Part shown: positions 62,056 to 64,000 of the stretch, piece by piece | Layout of the letters: each line of letters starts with the position of its first letter | Numbering within the stretch: the first letter of the stretch is position 1 | Assembly: GCA_025200525.1 (NCBI GenBank) | Contig: CM045761.1 | Location: forward strand, 41,486,190-41,550,189 | From: Camellia lanceoleosa | Lineage: Eukaryota; Streptophyta; Magnoliopsida; Ericales; Theaceae | Direction of reading: 5' to 3' | Length of the DNA: 64,000 bases | Program-made: the position numbers and the translations under genes | The notes under the pieces: model-generated | What the model saw: only the letters and a program-made list of their open reading frames with translations | Databases searched by the model: none | What the model was told of the DNA's origin: nothing

Positions 62056-62424
62056 ATGGCCAAGCCGATCTTTTCTTACATTGATCATGCATACGAAGAG
62101 TTATTTGATGACACTGTTCGTCCTTGAAAGAACCTTCATGCATTGATTAGCCACCTTTATCCACCTCCATTTATACAAGTTATGGAAGCTTTCGCAAATC
62201 ACCAACCTTCAAACCAAGAACTTACTACTTACGATTCTCTAGAACACAAATTTGCAATCATGGATATCGGCCCTTATTATCTCAGATTTTCAGTTAAGGC
62301 TTTAATCATTCTTTTTAGCCTATTGATCCTCGGATCAGAAAATTCAGTTTCATCCACATTCCTCGTCCTTTCCCTTGTTTACACACAGCAGGGTGATTAT
62401 CAATATAGGAAAGGTTCTTACTAA
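62056..62424 (+). pseudogene. Unidentified broken ORF
   Basis: An ATG at 62056 opens a frame reading MAKPIFSYIDHAYEELFDDT, then a TGA at 62125-62127, then continues in the same frame through LHALISHLYPPPFIQVMEAF and YDSLEHKFAIMDIGPYYLRF to a stop at 62424. The composition is protein-like on both sides of the TGA, so a single base change probably broke a real gene or exon. I do not recognise the family. The last ~35 residues are hydrophobic and may be intron read-through. Confidence 0.4.
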
Positions 62425-62825
62425 TTTCGCATTTCATTTCATATCAGACGTATGTATACTTCCATTTCAACTCAGATACGGTCACATGACCCCTTTACTT
62501 TCACACGTTCATTTTCTTTCACATTGATTTTCCACAGTCAGTATTAACATTAACATCACATATTATTTCATTTAACTTCTTTAAGTATGCATATAGAGTT
62601 CGTTTCACCACATAGGCGATAAAGAATCATAAACATATAAAATATGCATTTCTAAACAGCTTTATCGTATAAGCGATCACTGCTTAAATAGATTAACACA
62701 AGAGCATATATTCACCATATCATAACCACACACTTATCATGCTCATGCAATGCCCTAATCACTTTTCTAGGACATCCTATAGCTCATTTGGACACGTGTA
62801 TGCGGTATAACTCGTGGTAAGTATC
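62425..62825. other. Spacer, probable leader of the right-edge retroelement
   Basis: No ORF. It lies immediately inside the minus-strand primer site at 62826-62837 and would be the untranslated leader of that retroelement. No gag follows. Confidence 0.35.
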
Positions 62826-62837
62826 GCTCTGATACCA
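62826..62837 (-). other. Primer binding site, initiator tRNA-Met type
   Basis: On the minus strand TGGTATCAGAGC, the exact complement of the plant initiator tRNA-Met 3' end, 3 bases inside the LTR start at 62841. Confidence 0.85.
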
Positions 62838-62840
62838 CTC

Positions 62841-64000
62841 TGTCAGGACCCAAACCCGCCCCTATGGGTTTAGCACCGTAACCGGCTAGTAATCCGAAAT
62901 TAGAAGGCTCTTAAACGAATACAATTGAACAGTCACGGGGCTGGCGGAAGCCAATACAGTAAATAACTAGTGTCCATTGAGCTGTGAAAATCTGAATGCC
63001 AAAAACATTTTTCATGCATTCATACAGTTCGGAACAGTACAATCTAAACAATCATTTACAGACACTCAATATAGGGACTTAATCCCTACTCAACAAAGGC
63101 GATGAACATTCATCTATACATTCGATTCATTATTACAAAACAAGAAGACAAGACAAGAGGGAAATACTAAAACACCCCTAAGCCTTGGCAAAGTAGGCTC
63201 GAACCTCACAAAGAGGCACATAGGTCGCTTGACAAGATCAAGTAACCCCGACGCTTCTAGCTCATGCGGTGCAGACACCTACATATATATATGAAAGGAG
63301 CTAAAGCCCGGTGAATAATGTAATGCGTAAAGGGTTAAGAATAAATGTCCTTTCAAGATTAAAACCACTCATTTCGATCGGTTTATCACTATTCATTTAG
63401 GCTCATATTTCGAGCCATAACGGTCATTCGATTAAAATAGTGATATGTGGTACATCCCTTGGCGTATAAAGATAAGAACGGTAGGTCTTAAAAGACCGGT
63501 CTTAATGCATCAAACAAGAAATGATGGCCATCAAGATGGCGATAAGAATAAGAGCGATATGAGACCAATTCGAGAACAAGACAAGACTTGTGGATTCAAG
63601 AGGTGGCTCCCATCGTAGCACTTAGTTCCGTAGATTCTAGAGGTGGCTCGATTGTAGCACTTTGCTCCTAATCGAATACCGGGATTCAAGAGGTGGCTCC
63701 TTTGTAGCACTTAGCTCCGTAGATTCTAGAGGTGGCTCCCGAGTAGCACTTTGCTCCATATCGGTATCCGAGTGGCCATCACAACAAGATGAAGCGATGG
63801 TGGTTCCAAACTTGGGAACCGACAGAGATCTCTGTCACAAGATGTGATTCAAGAGGTGGCTCCCACAGTAGCACTTAGTTCCAGAGATTCTAGAGGTGGC
63901 TCCCGATGTAGCACTTTGCTCCAAGTCGATGTGATGAGGTGCCAAGGATGCCCTAGTGCGATTCGTAATATAACTCATACGTTCATTTAGTATACAAAGG
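62841..64000 (-). mobile_element. LTR of a gypsy-like element, runs off the window
   Basis: Starts tgtcaggacccaaacccgcc beside the initiator-tRNA primer site, so it is the 5' LTR of a minus-strand retroelement whose body would lie to the left, where none is found. The element is therefore truncated. The LTR continues past base 64000. Confidence 0.75.
63592..63925. repeat. Tandem repeats inside the right-edge LTR
   Basis: The pair 'gattcaagaggtggctcc...gtagcacttagttcc' and 'gattctagaggtggctc...gtagcactttgctcc' recurs three times (about 63593, 63682 and 63848), with spacing varied by an insertion in the third interval. Repeats of this kind in LTRs often sit in the enhancer part of U3. Confidence 0.8.

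Overview
The window is nuclear DNA from a flowering plant, most likely a eudicot. Split genes have GT-AG introns, the DNA is strongly AT-rich with long A and T runs, and nearly every mobile element belongs to a plant family (Harbinger, CACTA, hAT, Mutator-type foldbacks, Athila-like and other LTR retrotransposons). The species cannot be named from the sequence.

Layout. 1-3.6 kb: AT-rich spacer with small MITEs and a minisatellite built round a palindrome. 3.6-8.4 kb: a PIF/Harbinger transposon with an open Myb/SANT ORF and a transposase broken by two TGA codons. 8.5-9.4 kb: a Mutator-type foldback with a perfect 9-bp target duplication. 9.5-17.1 kb: four minus-strand remnants of an S28 (lysosomal Pro-X carboxypeptidase-like) peptidase gene, frameshifted, deleted and spread apart by MITEs, a 966-bp hAT element and an inverted repeat array. 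17.3-18.4 kb: further MITEs. 19.6-28.3 kb: an 8.7-kb CACTA element with terminal repeats, GCGGCGTTT-type subterminal repeats and a 3-bp target duplication. It contains no recognisable transposase, but carries intron-containing pieces of an F-box/LRR (FBL17-type) gene and an omega-amidase exon. This is the most notable object in the window.

30.5-51.8 kb: a nest of retroelements. A chromovirus-like LTR is interrupted by a 19.8-kb Athila-like Ty3/gypsy element (minus strand, both LTRs, tRNA-Asp-type primer site, degenerate gag, protease, RT, RNase H, integrase and a 3' ORF). That element was itself hit by two 3.3-4.4-kb LTR-like insertions of one family (TGTAG...CTACA, 5-bp target duplications) and by a 679-bp hAT element. 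Its coding frame resumes on the far side of each insertion. 51.8-55.1 kb: a Tourist-like MITE, a hAT element and a 1.4-kb long-TIR element.

57.2-60.2 kb: the only host gene that looks intact, a three-exon minus-strand gene for a coiled-coil protein of the BRANCHLESS TRICHOME/At5g41620 type. 60.6-64 kb: decayed repeats, an unidentified broken ORF, and a minus-strand LTR with an initiator-tRNA primer site running off the right edge. No CRISPR array, rRNA or tRNA gene was seen. Apart from the coiled-coil gene, the window is a record of successive insertions, and target duplications allow part of the order to be read. Product names rest on memory of protein families, not on searches.
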